From positions 1 to 64,000 of IMG/VR virus record IMGVR_UViG_3300028178_000001: DNA of 64,000 bases; one strand, given 5' to 3'. Positions 32,495-41,012 of the stretch are shown piece after piece; the stretch's first letter is position 1, and the number at the start of each line of letters is the position of its first letter. The notes beneath the pieces were generated by a model. That model was not told where the DNA came from, did no database searches, and saw nothing but the letters and a program-made list of their open reading frames with translations. The translations under genes and the position numbers were made by a program. This stretch comes from a virus.

Positions 32495-35238
32495 AATTAT
32501 TAGGTCTCAATCTAAGAGGGAGTATCGGCGTTAGGAAGGGTATGGGTCTTGAAGAAATAGAGATTGATTTTACCCAATTTGGGCCGGGGCTAATTGCCAT
32601 AACCGGAATAACGGGGAGAGGCAAATCTACTATCATGGACAATTCACAACCATTCCGGGAGCTTCCATCAAAGCCCGGAACATTAGAAGAACACTTCGAA
32701 CTAAAAGATTCATACCGCGTGTTAAGGTTTACTCCGGGCGGAGAGAACATCTTCGAAACAAAATTATTAATTGACGGATTAACTAAAAAGAGCGAGGCCT
32801 ATCTTTATAAGAATGGTATTGCTTTGAATGACGGGTTGAAGTTGAGCTATGATAGAGAAGTAATAAAATTGTTTGGTTCGTCGAAGTTGTTTTTCAATTC
32901 GGTATTCGCAGCGCAAAAAACAAAAGGAATTTTTTCTTTAAAAGAAGGGGAAAGCCGTGAATTATTCTATGAAATACTTGATATTAACAACTACACTCCC
33001 AAAGAAGATAACGCAAAGAAATATCTCCAAAACGAAAAGAATAAATTAGAGGTTTTGGAAAATGAAATTAAGGTATTCACTGCTGAAATGACCGGTTGTA
33101 AGACTTCCAAGGAAGATATTGAAAGCAAGATTTATGCAAGGGAGGAATTAGCATCTTCAAAAATGAAGTGTGAGGAAAAGATTAATGAGTATAGGGGAGG
33201 GATTGAAAACCTAAACGGAGTTATTGCCGGGCTAAGTATAAAAATTGAACAGCAGCAAGAAATAAATGATCGGATAACAGAACTTACCGAGGAGATAGAA
33301 TTCCACAAAGAGAAGAAAGAACTTGAACTGGTTGAAATTGATGGGCAGCGAGATGCCGGACTAAATACTTTTGAATCTTCAAATGAATTTGATAAGCACA
33401 TAAAAGAGTTGGAGACGAAAGAAGATTTTCTGACCGGTGAAGCCGACAGAGAGAAGGAAGAAATAAACAGTTCAATTGTTGTTTTAAATAATGAGATCAA
33501 TGCAAACGATTTGAAGAAAGTCCAAATTGAGGCAAAGATTACCAGAAGTAAAACAATACTTGAGAATAAGGGAACGATAGCTATTAATCTGGATGGAAAA
33601 AAGAAATGGACGGAAGAAGCAGCGAAACTACTTGCAGAGGAGAAAGAGCATTTATTAGAAATAGGCAAATTGCAAGAAGGGAAAGAAGTAGAGGAAAAAC
33701 TTTTACAGGCTTTGCGCGAGAGTTATTCGAATACCGATAAAATAAAATCTCAGAAAGATCACCAACTTTCCACAATAAAAGAACTTATCACATCTTTAGA
33801 ACAATTGAAAAAAATCGGGTTAGATCGGCTAAGGGAAGAAATATCAACAATTGATAAAGTACCATGCAACGAAGTTATAGGACGCGATTGTATGTTCCTA
33901 ACAAGAGCGATGGAAAGCAAGGATACGTTAAAAGACGTTGAGGACGACTATGATAATAAAATTGGGAGTAAAGATAAGGAACGTATAGCAATATTATTGC
34001 AACTCGAAGGGACCAAAAAGTTTTTGACTGAAGCAGATGAGGAGATTAAAGCGAAAGAGGAATTCATACAAAATAATTTTACCAGTAAAATTGAAGCTAT
34101 CAATACACTTGTAATTGCTTTAAAAGAAAAGGTAAAAGAAGCGGCGGGAAAATTAGCCGAACTTGCAAAAACTAATTGGGATGCGCTTGATAAAGAACTT
34201 GCGGAGGCAGAAAAGAACGACGAGTTATGGCAAAGCGAAATTAAAAATTTAGATAAAGCAAATGGAGACAAACGCAAACAAAAAAATGATTTACAAGAAA
34301 GACTTGTTAATATACAGGATAGATTAAACAATAACTTGCAAGATGTGGAAAATCAAATACTTAAGCATGGAGAGTTATTAGAAAAAGAACGGAAGGCAAT
34401 CATTAATTTTTATACGGAGAAGAAAAACTCTACTTTCACCAAATATGAGATGCAAAACGAAGGGTTAAAAAAGGAATTAGCCGCAAACTTAGTGAAGATA
34501 GATACAACTCTTGAAATTCAAAAAAACGAAAAAGAGGTAATGTTGAAGAATTCAAGAACCGAGCTCGAGGCTGAAGAAAATTGGTTGAAAGAGACTGAAA
34601 CGAAATTAACAGACATGCAAATAGAGATAGCAGACTTAAACAATAAATTGATAAAAAAACAATATTTAACAGATACAATTGAGTTGAAAAACGGAGAACG
34701 GTTATTTGTTGAAGAAGAAATTAAGCAGTGGGGGATTATAAGAGAGGCTATGTCAAAAACCGGAATTCCGGTTCTTAAATTGGAAATTTCCGGATCTGAA
34801 GTATCGAGGCTTACAAATGAATCTTTGAGAAATTATGACAATAAATTTAGGATAGTTTTTGAAACAACAAAATACACTAAGGATAAGAAGAAGCAAATAG
34901 AAATCTTCAAAACAAATGTTATTGATGAAGACGGTATTTGTGATGTTCTAAATAAAAGCGGGGGGCAGAAAACAGAAATTGAAACTGCAATGCAGCTAGC
35001 GATAGCTCATTTTAAAAGAAGCCAGGGGCAGGTGAAAGTAGATACCGGTTATTTGGACGAAGGAGATGGGTCTCTGGATGTAGAAAGTGCAGGAAATTAT
35101 TTTAAGGTGATTGAGGAAGCTCACAAACGAAGCGGCGTTTATAACACAATAGTAATTACACACCGGCCCGAATTGATAGAACAGATTCCCCAGCGGATTG
35201 AATTGCATGACGGATATTTTGAAATAATTAGGAATTAG
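32491..35238 (+). CDS. sbcC: SbcC/Rad50-like ATPase subunit
   Basis: About 915 residues from ATG 32491, in ATGA overlap with the HNH stop; ATG 32476 in frame is an alternative. Walker A ITGITGRGKSTIMD, long coiled coils on both sides of a zinc-hook-like PCNEVIGRDCMF, signature LNKSGGQKTEIETAMQLAIA, Walker B-like GYLDEGDGSLD. Partner of SbcD (27867). The last three codons before the stop (IRN) come from an AATTAGG array, and its TAG ends the gene. Confidence 0.85.
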   Translation: MKLLGLNLRGSIGVRKGMGLEEIEIDFTQFGPGLIAITGITGRGKSTIMDNSQPFRELPSKPGTLEEHFELKDSYRVLRFTPGGENIFETKLLIDGLTKKSEAYLYKNGIALNDGLKLSYDREVIKLFGSSKLFFNSVFAAQKTKGIFSLKEGESRELFYEILDINNYTPKEDNAKKYLQNEKNKLEVLENEIKVFTAEMTGCKTSKEDIESKIYAREELASSKMKCEEKINEYRGGIENLNGVIAGLSIKIEQQQEINDRITELTEEIEFHKEKKELELVEIDGQRDAGLNTFESSNEFDKHIKELETKEDFLTGEADREKEEINSSIVVLNNEINANDLKKVQIEAKITRSKTILENKGTIAINLDGKKKWTEEAAKLLAEEKEHLLEIGKLQEGKEVEEKLLQALRESYSNTDKIKSQKDHQLSTIKELITSLEQLKKIGLDRLREEISTIDKVPCNEVIGRDCMFLTRAMESKDTLKDVEDDYDNKIGSKDKERIAILLQLEGTKKFLTEADEEIKAKEEFIQNNFTSKIEAINTLVIALKEKVKEAAGKLAELAKTNWDALDKELAEAEKNDELWQSEIKNLDKANGDKRKQKNDLQERLVNIQDRLNNNLQDVENQILKHGELLEKERKAIINFYTEKKNSTFTKYEMQNEGLKKELAANLVKIDTTLEIQKNEKEVMLKNSRTELEAEENWLKETETKLTDMQIEIADLNNKLIKKQYLTDTIELKNGERLFVEEEIKQWGIIREAMSKTGIPVLKLEISGSEVSRLTNESLRNYDNKFRIVFETTKYTKDKKKQIEIFKTNVIDEDGICDVLNKSGGQKTEIETAMQLAIAHFKRSQGQVKVDTGYLDEGDGSLDVESAGNYFKVIEEAHKRSGVYNTIVITHRPELIEQIPQRIELHDGYFEIIRN

Positions 35239-35253
35239 GAATTGAGAATTAGG
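35226..35253 (+). repeat. AATTAGG heptamer array, 4 units (one changed)
   Basis: Units AATTAGG, AATTAGG, AATTGAG, AATTAGG. It encodes the end of SbcC and its stop and, in another frame, the start of the next reading frame (TTG 35242). Confidence 0.7.
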
Positions 35254-35424
35254 GATAAAATCGGAATAAAAAAGAACGCGAATTACAAAGAGCAGCTTAA
35301 TAATACTAAGATATTTGCAAATGCAATGTTTAATGGTGAAGTAAAACTTTTATACGAAGTCAACAACGGAAAAACGGTAGCAGTATATGTGCCAAAAAAT
35401 TATTCAGAAGGGGATAAGAAATGA
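35242..35424 (+). CDS. Hypothetical small protein
   Basis: 60 codons from TTG 35242 inside the heptamer array; a later start is possible. The body (KIFANAMFNGEVKLLYEVNN, KTVAVYVPKNYSE) is beta-like. It overlaps the next gene by four bases, supporting expression. Function unknown. Confidence 0.4.
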   Translation: MRIRDKIGIKKNANYKEQLNNTKIFANAMFNGEVKLLYEVNNGKTVAVYVPKNYSEGDKK

Positions 35425-35609
35425 ATAAGCCATTTTGTGGACACGGTAACCTAAGGTTTGTTTTGCTAGGGACATGTACTTTTTATGGACAACGGAAAAG
35501 TAAAATATGGGGATGCTTGGATTGTAATGCGCATGTCGTGTTACCAAGAAAATCTTATATCTTAATAAAAGGGATAGTCTACCCAGAATTCATGAAAGGA
35601 AATAAATGA
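35421..35609 (+). CDS. Small Cys-containing protein
   Basis: 62 residues in ATGA overlap on both sides. CGHGN...GTCTF...WGCLDCNAHV gives a zinc-ribbon-like set. Beta-rich end. Not recognised. Confidence 0.5.
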   Translation: MNKPFCGHGNLRFVLLGTCTFYGQRKSKIWGCLDCNAHVVLPRKSYILIKGIVYPEFMKGNK

Positions 35610-36223
35610 AAGAGCATCCGATATTATTTAGCGGCGAAATGGTAAAAGCGATTTTAGAGGGGAGAAAAACTCAAACCAGAAGAATAATTAAACCACAGCC
35701 GGACGAAAATGGGGTAATCTATATGGAAAATCCTCCGGTATTAGATTGGGAGCAAATTTATAATGAAGAGTGGAAACCTTATCAATACGATACTTTGGAA
35801 GGGGAAAGCAGAGCCGTTTATTGCCCCTATGGCAACGTTGGAGATCAACTTTGGGTTAGGGAGACCTTTAGCTTTAGAAACGAGTGTTTTCGTGGAATTT
35901 GTTATAGAGCTGATAGCTTAGATGTACCGGTTGAAACAAAGGCAAAATGGAAACCATCTATTTTTATGCCTCGCAAAGCTTCAAGAATACAGCTTGAGAT
36001 AGTTAATATACGAGTTGAAAGATTAAATAACATTAGCGGCGTAGATTGTATCGCCGAGGGCATTGATAAAGAATTATGCAAAGATTATAACCATGACAAT
36101 ATTTTTCTTGACGAGGAAGCGGCAAAAGAATATTATCAAGAGCTTTGGGAAAAGATTAACGGAAAAGAATCTTGGGAGAAAAATTCTTGGACGTGGGTGA
36201 TTGAATTTAAGCGAATTAATTAG
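35606..36223 (+). CDS. ASCH/PUA-like phage protein
   Basis: 205 residues. HPILFSGEMVKAILEGRKTQ followed by TRRIIKPQ is the strongly conserved start of a phage family with an ASCH-like fold. GNVGDQLWVRETF and FMPRKASRIQLEIVNIRVER are its other signatures, ending in W-VIEFKRI. Presumed nucleic-acid-binding; precise role unknown. Overlaps the previous gene by four bases. Confidence 0.75.
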   Translation: MKEHPILFSGEMVKAILEGRKTQTRRIIKPQPDENGVIYMENPPVLDWEQIYNEEWKPYQYDTLEGESRAVYCPYGNVGDQLWVRETFSFRNECFRGICYRADSLDVPVETKAKWKPSIFMPRKASRIQLEIVNIRVERLNNISGVDCIAEGIDKELCKDYNHDNIFLDEEAAKEYYQELWEKINGKESWEKNSWTWVIEFKRIN

Positions 36224-36235
36224 CCGGGAGCGAAG

Positions 36236-36409
36236 ATGGATTTACGAAAGAAATTTATTGAAGACAATTTGAAGAAAGCCGAAATAAAGAAAGGCTTAAC
36301 TGAATGGGAAAAAGAACTAATCGCTTCGGTAAAGGAGGATTTGAAAGAAAACCGTTTCGTCTCGCAATGGAAGTATAACCATTTGGAAATATTAGCAGAA
36401 AGTAAGTAA
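36236..36409 (+). CDS. Hypothetical small helical protein
   Basis: 57 residues from ATG 36236, preceded by GGGAG. Charged and helical (LKKAEIKKGLTEWEKELIAS). Fills the gap between the ASCH-like and Gp37/Gp68 genes. No family known. Confidence 0.45.
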   Translation: MDLRKKFIEDNLKKAEIKKGLTEWEKELIASVKEDLKENRFVSQWKYNHLEILAESK

Positions 36410-36422
36410 CAAAGGAGCAAAT

Positions 36423-37403
36423 ATGGCGGCAGATACAAAAATAGAATATTTAACAAAATCTTGGAACCCGATACAAACCATAATAAAAGGTGAAAGCGGA
36501 CAAGGTTATCACTGTACACACGTAGACGAAGGATGCCGTAATTGTTGGGCTGAGGGGATGAATGACCGATTTGGGAACAAACTTCCTTTCGATACGAAAG
36601 TATTTGAATACGAGATAAAGAATAGTGAGTTAGCCAAACCCTTTTCATGGCACAAACCGCAGACGATAGGAGTTCAATTTATGGGAGATTTATTTCATAA
36701 AGACATTCCATTTGAACTTATTTTCAAGGTATTTGTGGTAATGCAACGAGTGATAACCCAGCATGCATTTTTGGTTTTGACAAAAAGACCGGAGCGGATG
36801 TATGAATTCTTTTCTTTGCCAATGGATAGAATTGATCCTTTGTGGATGGATTTATCATTAAACAAAACTAAAGTTGGAGATCTGTTCTCCCACTGTAAAA
36901 ACATTTGGTATGGTACATCTGTAAATGATCAACAAAGCGCAAACACACGAATATCGGAATTACTGAAGATTAAAAAAAGATTTCCAACGGTGAAATTATG
37001 GGTAAGCATTGAGCCGATGCTCGGAGTGATCGACATTAAAAAATATTTGCACGAAGTGAAAGACGGTTGCGGTGATGCTCTAGGGGTTGATTGGGTAGTG
37101 CTGGGAGGTGAAAGCGGACCAAACGCGCGACCATTACACCCGGATTGGGTACGCAATTTAAGAGATCAATGCAAAGAGGCAAACGTGCCATTCTTTTTCA
37201 AACAGTGGGGAGAATGGGTGCCGGAACCGGATATACACAAAGGCAGAACTCTTTGGTTCGATGGTTCGATGGATACGGGAATAGCAAGCAAAAACGGAAT
37301 TGGTAGAAATGTAAGAAGAGTTGGGAAGAAAAAAGCGGGGCGATTGTTAGACGGAGTTGAACATAATGAATTCCCGGAAGGAGTAAATGATGGCAAGCAT
37401 TAG
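36423..37403 (+). CDS. Phage Gp37/Gp68 family (DUF5131) protein
   Basis: 326 residues, AAAGGAG site. TKIEYLTKSWNPI, CTHVDEGCRNCWAE, FMGDLFHKDIPFE, FLVLTKRPERM, YGTSVNDQ, WVSIEPMLGVI, VVLGGESGPNARPLHPDWVR and FFFKQWGEW are the family's landmarks. The CxxxxxxCxxC arrangement suggests a metal or iron-sulphur site (spore-photolyase-like fold proposed). Role in phages is unknown. Overlaps the next gene by 17 bases. Confidence 0.85.
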   Translation: MAADTKIEYLTKSWNPIQTIIKGESGQGYHCTHVDEGCRNCWAEGMNDRFGNKLPFDTKVFEYEIKNSELAKPFSWHKPQTIGVQFMGDLFHKDIPFELIFKVFVVMQRVITQHAFLVLTKRPERMYEFFSLPMDRIDPLWMDLSLNKTKVGDLFSHCKNIWYGTSVNDQQSANTRISELLKIKKRFPTVKLWVSIEPMLGVIDIKKYLHEVKDGCGDALGVDWVVLGGESGPNARPLHPDWVRNLRDQCKEANVPFFFKQWGEWVPEPDIHKGRTLWFDGSMDTGIASKNGIGRNVRRVGKKKAGRLLDGVEHNEFPEGVNDGKH

Positions 37404-37641
37404 GAACACTAAAAAAGCAATTAAAAAAATAGAAGTTAATGACGGCGATATAATAATGCTTAGATGCAAAAACCCGTACATAATGAGACAATTTCAAAAA
37501 GCATTTTCAAAAAAAAGATTAAGTGAAAGAAGTATGGTTTTCCTAGTAAATAGTTTCGCGGATCTAAAGAAAGCTACGCCGGAGTTACTTAAAAGACTTG
37601 GATTGCGGAGAATTGAGGAGAATGCAGACGATGAAAATTAA
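37387..37641 (+). CDS. Hypothetical small protein
   Basis: 84 residues. KIEVNDGDIIMLRCKNPYIM resembles the middle of the gene product at 27398 (ISDGDVLLLKGES). Basic, alpha/beta. Overlaps both neighbours, so it belongs to the same operon. Function unknown. Confidence 0.5.
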   Translation: MMASIRNTKKAIKKIEVNDGDIIMLRCKNPYIMRQFQKAFSKKRLSERSMVFLVNSFADLKKATPELLKRLGLRRIEENADDEN

Positions 37642-37903
37642 CGTATCAGATGCAGTTATAGGACATTTTTGGGAGGAACCGCCGGAAGATAGTTGGGAGT
37701 TTTGGGCTTTTGTTTGGCCGGTTAAGGCAAAAGTAGGAGACACAATATACTTCTACCACGATAAAAAGCTAATTGCGCAAGCAGTGATAGCAAAGATTGA
37801 GAAGCCCGGAGAAAGTGAATGCGAAGCAACCGGCAATTACCGGAACCGATGGAAGGTTTATTGGCGTCAAGAGAGTTTCGTCTGTTTAATATCTAAAAAT
37901 TAA
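37631..37903 (+). CDS. EVE/PUA-like domain protein
   Basis: 90 residues from ATG 37631 (GAGGAG upstream). PEDSWEFWAFVWPVKAKVGD, then TIYFYHDKKLIAQAVIAKIE and WKVYWRQESF fit a PUA/ASCH/EVE-type small beta barrel that binds RNA or modified bases. ATG 37622 is another possible start. Last gene before the structured RNA region. Confidence 0.5.
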   Translation: MKINVSDAVIGHFWEEPPEDSWEFWAFVWPVKAKVGDTIYFYHDKKLIAQAVIAKIEKPGESECEATGNYRNRWKVYWRQESFVCLISKN

Positions 37904-37953
37904 AGACAAAAAAATAATTTGGATAATATAAAAAAACATATTAATTTTCCGCC

Positions 37954-38117
37954 GTCTAAAATTACGAACGGTAAACCCGCTCCGTCAACGCGGTACTTTT
38001 ATTTTAAAGTACAGAGCGATTTAATTTCAAGCCAAGACTCCGCTTTTCGTGAGAGAGCGGGTATCTTTCGTAGATATAGACAAGTCTTGGCGTTTTTTAT
38101 TTGTCTAAAATTACGAA
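37954..38117 (+). ncRNA. Structured non-coding region bounded by 15-bp direct repeats
   Basis: GTCTAAAATTACGAA occurs at 37954-37968 and 38103-38117. Between them are hairpin GTACTTT/AAAGTAC (37993-38012), a short CCGC/GCGG hairpin (37977-37993), and a three-way junction. Its base GCCAAGACT/AGTCTTGGC (38031-38039, 38083-38091) encloses hairpins CCGCTTT/AGAGCGG and TATCT/AGATA. It is followed by GTTTTTT, as in an intrinsic terminator. Stops interrupt the frames except for a weak TTG extension of the next gene. Looks like an independent small RNA. No known family recognised. Confidence 0.6.
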
Positions 38118-38125
38118 GGTTCACC

Positions 38126-38470
38126 ATGAACTCAACCCAACAAAACCCACTATTTGCGATCCGCAAAAAACCCGATCAGTCCTTCGCTTGTGTCCTTTCA
38201 GAAAAACTTGATGTGCTTGCAGTTGTTGTTAAGTGCATCGCCGACACCAACAATTACAACTTGGAGAAGCTTAATCATAGTCGTCTTCCCCGCGCTCTTG
38301 AGTATGCGTTCGAGGATTTTAATGAAGTGTTTGAGCTTTATCACTACGAGAACTTTGAGCTAAATATTCCTACGGAGAAGAAGCTGCTGGAGTTATCGGA
38401 GAAGCTAAACGAAACGCCATACAATATTATTGAGAAGATGCTGAAAGGGGTGCAAGATGAATCCAATTAA
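38126..38470 (+). CDS. Hypothetical protein with atypical codon use
   Basis: 114 residues from ATG 38126, nine bases after the direct repeat; the longer TTG start at 37919 would read through the structured RNA and is rejected. Helical (VLSEKLDVLAVVVKCIADTN, EKKLLELSEKLNETPYNIIE). C-ending codons (GTC, TTC, ATC, CGC) are much more frequent than in neighbours, suggesting a separate origin. It overlaps the HNH gene by 14 bases. Function unknown. Confidence 0.6.
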   Translation: MNSTQQNPLFAIRKKPDQSFACVLSEKLDVLAVVVKCIADTNNYNLEKLNHSRLPRALEYAFEDFNEVFELYHYENFELNIPTEKKLLELSEKLNETPYNIIEKMLKGVQDESN

Positions 38471-39113
38471 TATAAAGATTGGGGATCGGTTTGGAAGGTT
38501 GGTGGTTACAGGAGAAGCTGACCGACACATAACCAGTACAGGCCAAATTAAAAGAATAATTAGATGCCAATGTGATTGTGGTAGGGATACGAAAGTATTT
38601 CTTTCGGCTTTAAGGAATAGTAAAATACCTACTAATAGTTGTGGGTGTTTACAAGCTGAGCGTGCAAAAAATGCTAATACACAACACGGATTAAGCCAAC
38701 ATTCTTTATATGGGAAGTTAGAGGGGATGAAAAAACGATGTTATAATCCAAAAGTAAGTGGATACCACCGTTATGGTGGACGCGGAATAAAGATATGCGA
38801 AGAATGGCTGAATAATTTTATGTCATTTTATAATTGGGCGATGGCTAATGGATGGAAAGAGGGTTTACAAATAGATCGAATAAATAATGACGGCAACTAT
38901 GAACCAAATAATTGTAGATTTGTGACTTCAGCAGTGAACAATCGTAATCAAAGTACGACAAAACTAACGTGGGATGATGTTAATGAAATACGTAACACTA
39001 AGCTTCTAAACCCAAAAATTAAAATAAATGAATTAGCCGCAAGTTTCGGGATAAAAAAAACTACGGTTTCAAAAATATTAAACAACAAAATTTGGCAAAT
39101 AAGATTAAAATAA
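38457..39113 (+). CDS. HNH endonuclease-like protein with C-terminal HTH (copy 2)
   Basis: 218 residues. GDRFGRLVVTGEADR, CQCDCG...NSCGC, MKKRCYNPKVSGYHRYGGRG, KICEEWLNNFMSFYNWAMAN, LQIDRINNDGNYEPNNCRF and a C-terminal HTH (INELAASFGIKKTTVSKILN). Closely related to the protein at 31847, most of all in the HNH core. Probably duplicated by homing within this phage lineage. No RuvC-like domain, so not IscB/Cas9-like. Starts inside the end of the preceding gene. Confidence 0.8.
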   Translation: MNPINIKIGDRFGRLVVTGEADRHITSTGQIKRIIRCQCDCGRDTKVFLSALRNSKIPTNSCGCLQAERAKNANTQHGLSQHSLYGKLEGMKKRCYNPKVSGYHRYGGRGIKICEEWLNNFMSFYNWAMANGWKEGLQIDRINNDGNYEPNNCRFVTSAVNNRNQSTTKLTWDDVNEIRNTKLLNPKIKINELAASFGIKKTTVSKILNNKIWQIRLK

Positions 39114-39131
39114 ATTCAAAGGAGAAATAGT

Positions 39132-39602
39132 ATGCCGTTAATTGAGGTTACGGAAAAACAATTTGAGTTCTTAAAGAACTTACAAAATGAGATAAACACA
39201 CAGGACAATAGGGCAACCGCAAAACCTTATTTCTTCCAGGTAAAAAAGACCGACAGGGTTTATGGAGAGAGTTTGTGCCAATCGGGTGGATTTGGATATG
39301 TCGAAAAGGATGAGAGCCAATTTTATGACGAGATACCCGATAAGGAAGAAGCCGGATATGAGGATATGGGTGATGACGAATATCAAGATCGATTTGAAAG
39401 AACGGAATTTCAAGAAATAGTTAGTTACGATAATTGTTTTTTTACGGAGAAAGCTTGTTTGCGGCACATTGAAGCGAACAAACACCATTATGCAAATGAA
39501 AAACCTATCAGGCTAACATATTTGAACGCAGCTTGGAGAAATCCGGAGATGGAAATGATGTTTGAGTTTATTTTGTCAGTAAAATTTAACGAAGAGGCTT
39601 AA
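39132..39602 (+). CDS. Hypothetical acidic protein
   Basis: 156 residues, AAAGGAGA site. Acidic middle (PDKEEAGYEDMGDDEYQDRF), aromatic, with FFTEKACLRHIEANKHHYAN near the end, a motif resembling small phage proteins of unknown role. One base separates it from the next gene. Confidence 0.5.
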   Translation: MPLIEVTEKQFEFLKNLQNEINTQDNRATAKPYFFQVKKTDRVYGESLCQSGGFGYVEKDESQFYDEIPDKEEAGYEDMGDDEYQDRFERTEFQEIVSYDNCFFTEKACLRHIEANKHHYANEKPIRLTYLNAAWRNPEMEMMFEFILSVKFNEEA

Positions 39603-39603
39603 A

Positions 39604-39978
39604 ATGGAAATAGAAATAAATCCAGAAGAAACAGAAAAGGGGCCGGTTGGATTTATAGGCCTTAAAGCACATGTTAATGTATTTCGAGTTGAACCAATTA
39701 AAACAAAGAGGAAAAATATGATTGCATGGATTATAGAACTTTTGGAGGAAAGAAGGAAAAAGAGAGATCTTCTCTTCCATTCAGCGAATGTAATTGTTGA
39801 AAAGAAAATGACATTTACACAGGCAATTGATCAATTGATCTCGAGTAAGATTAAATACGGGATAGAGATACAGAACGGCGAACGGAAACTTGAACTATAC
39901 ACCGGTTTAGGGCGCGGTTCGTTTCTTTGGAATGAAGGGGGCGCGGTGTTGGTCCATTACCAGGTAAAATTAAATTAA
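39604..39978 (+). CDS. Hypothetical protein
   Basis: 124 residues. A short acidic start, then a helical middle (MIAWIIELLEERRKKRDLLF) and a mixed end (KYGIEIQNGERKLELYTGLG). No domain recognised. Start codon directly follows the previous stop; an internal ATG at 39718 is possible. Confidence 0.45.
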   Translation: MEIEINPEETEKGPVGFIGLKAHVNVFRVEPIKTKRKNMIAWIIELLEERRKKRDLLFHSANVIVEKKMTFTQAIDQLISSKIKYGIEIQNGERKLELYTGLGRGSFLWNEGGAVLVHYQVKLN

Positions 39979-39992
39979 CGAAAGCAAACATT

Positions 39993-41012
39993 ATGGCACG
40001 CCCAACAAAAGTAGGGATAAGTTATTTCCCGTATAACGTTGACTTTTATGAAGATGAGAAAACTGAATTTATTCCGGCTAAGTACGGATTGATCGGTGAG
40101 GCAATTACAGCAAGATTGTTAGAGCGTATTTATCGGAATGGGTATTTAACAAAATGGGATGAAGACGTTAAGATTTTGTTTGTAAGCAAATTGAGAGCGC
40201 CGGATTGTGATAATTTGAGTGAAATTGTTGACGGGGTTGTAACTGAATTATTGAAAAGAGATTTTTTTAGTAAAAAATTGTTTGACAAATACAAGGTTTT
40301 AACCGGCAGAGGGATACAAAAGAGGTATCTTAAAATTTGCGCCGATGCAAAGCGAAAACATAGTGTGATCGGTCAAGAATATAATTTGATAGATGAAGAT
40401 GAAACCCCGAAAGTTGAAACTTTAGAGTTATTTACGGAGGAAACCCCTATTGCCGCCGGAGTAATACCAGAGAAAACCCCTATTAACACGGAGAAAGCAC
40501 CGGAGTTTAGTACACAAAGTAAAGTAAATAAAACTATACAAAACAAAAGTAAAGAAGAGGAAACAAAAACAGAAGAAACTCCTTACTTTTTTACGTTTTC
40601 AAATTTTAACGATCCTTACTTTTTACAAACCGCGCTGATTGACATGGTAAAGTATTATTGTGAATTGGGAATAACAAAATCGGTAAGAACGAGGCTTTTT
40701 AATATTTTTTTTCAGAGTGTACTCCCGAAAGACCGATGTTATAAAATCGCACTCAACGTTTTTATTGAGTACAAAGGTTTTACGGCAGAACAGAAAAACT
40801 TCCGGTATTTATTTTCAAGAATTGAGGGAAAAATAAAGGATGCAATAATTATTTACCGTGAGGAATTAGCCCAAAACGATAAGGATAAAGAAAAAATTGA
40901 GGCGGAAACGGTGTTGCACGATAACGGCAAAGGACCACCAGGAGAAGAAAACTTTCAATCGATTCTTAAGGAAATTATTAATTCAAAAAGCATAGCGGAG
41001 AAAAAAGTATGA
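39993..41012 (+). CDS. DUF4373/Lin1244-type replication protein
   Basis: 339 residues. MARPTKVGISYFPYNVDFYE followed by KYGLIGEAITARLLERIYRN is the N-terminal winged-helix domain of DUF4373 proteins, related to DnaD-type replication initiators and common in phages of Bacteroidota and Firmicutes. SKKLFDKYKVLTGRGIQKRY completes it. A charged linker and a helical C-terminal domain follow. Likely helps load the replicative helicase. ATGA overlap with the next gene. Confidence 0.75.
   Translation: MARPTKVGISYFPYNVDFYEDEKTEFIPAKYGLIGEAITARLLERIYRNGYLTKWDEDVKILFVSKLRAPDCDNLSEIVDGVVTELLKRDFFSKKLFDKYKVLTGRGIQKRYLKICADAKRKHSVIGQEYNLIDEDETPKVETLELFTEETPIAAGVIPEKTPINTEKAPEFSTQSKVNKTIQNKSKEEETKTEETPYFFTFSNFNDPYFLQTALIDMVKYYCELGITKSVRTRLFNIFFQSVLPKDRCYKIALNVFIEYKGFTAEQKNFRYLFSRIEGKIKDAIIIYREELAQNDKDKEKIEAETVLHDNGKGPPGEENFQSILKEIINSKSIAEKKV

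Noticed and set aside
37919-38125. TTG-started N-terminal extension of the gene at 38126
   Set aside because: It reads through the hairpin-rich region; ATG 38126 is a better start.
37954-38470. Retron or type III toxin-antitoxin
   Set aside because: No reverse transcriptase nearby; RNA lacks tandem short antitoxin repeats and the protein has no ToxN features.
31736-39113. IscB/OMEGA (HEARO) systems from the RNA plus HNH pairs
   Set aside because: The HNH proteins are about 215 residues with no RuvC or bridge-helix parts, and the RNAs lack any recognisable omegaRNA layout.
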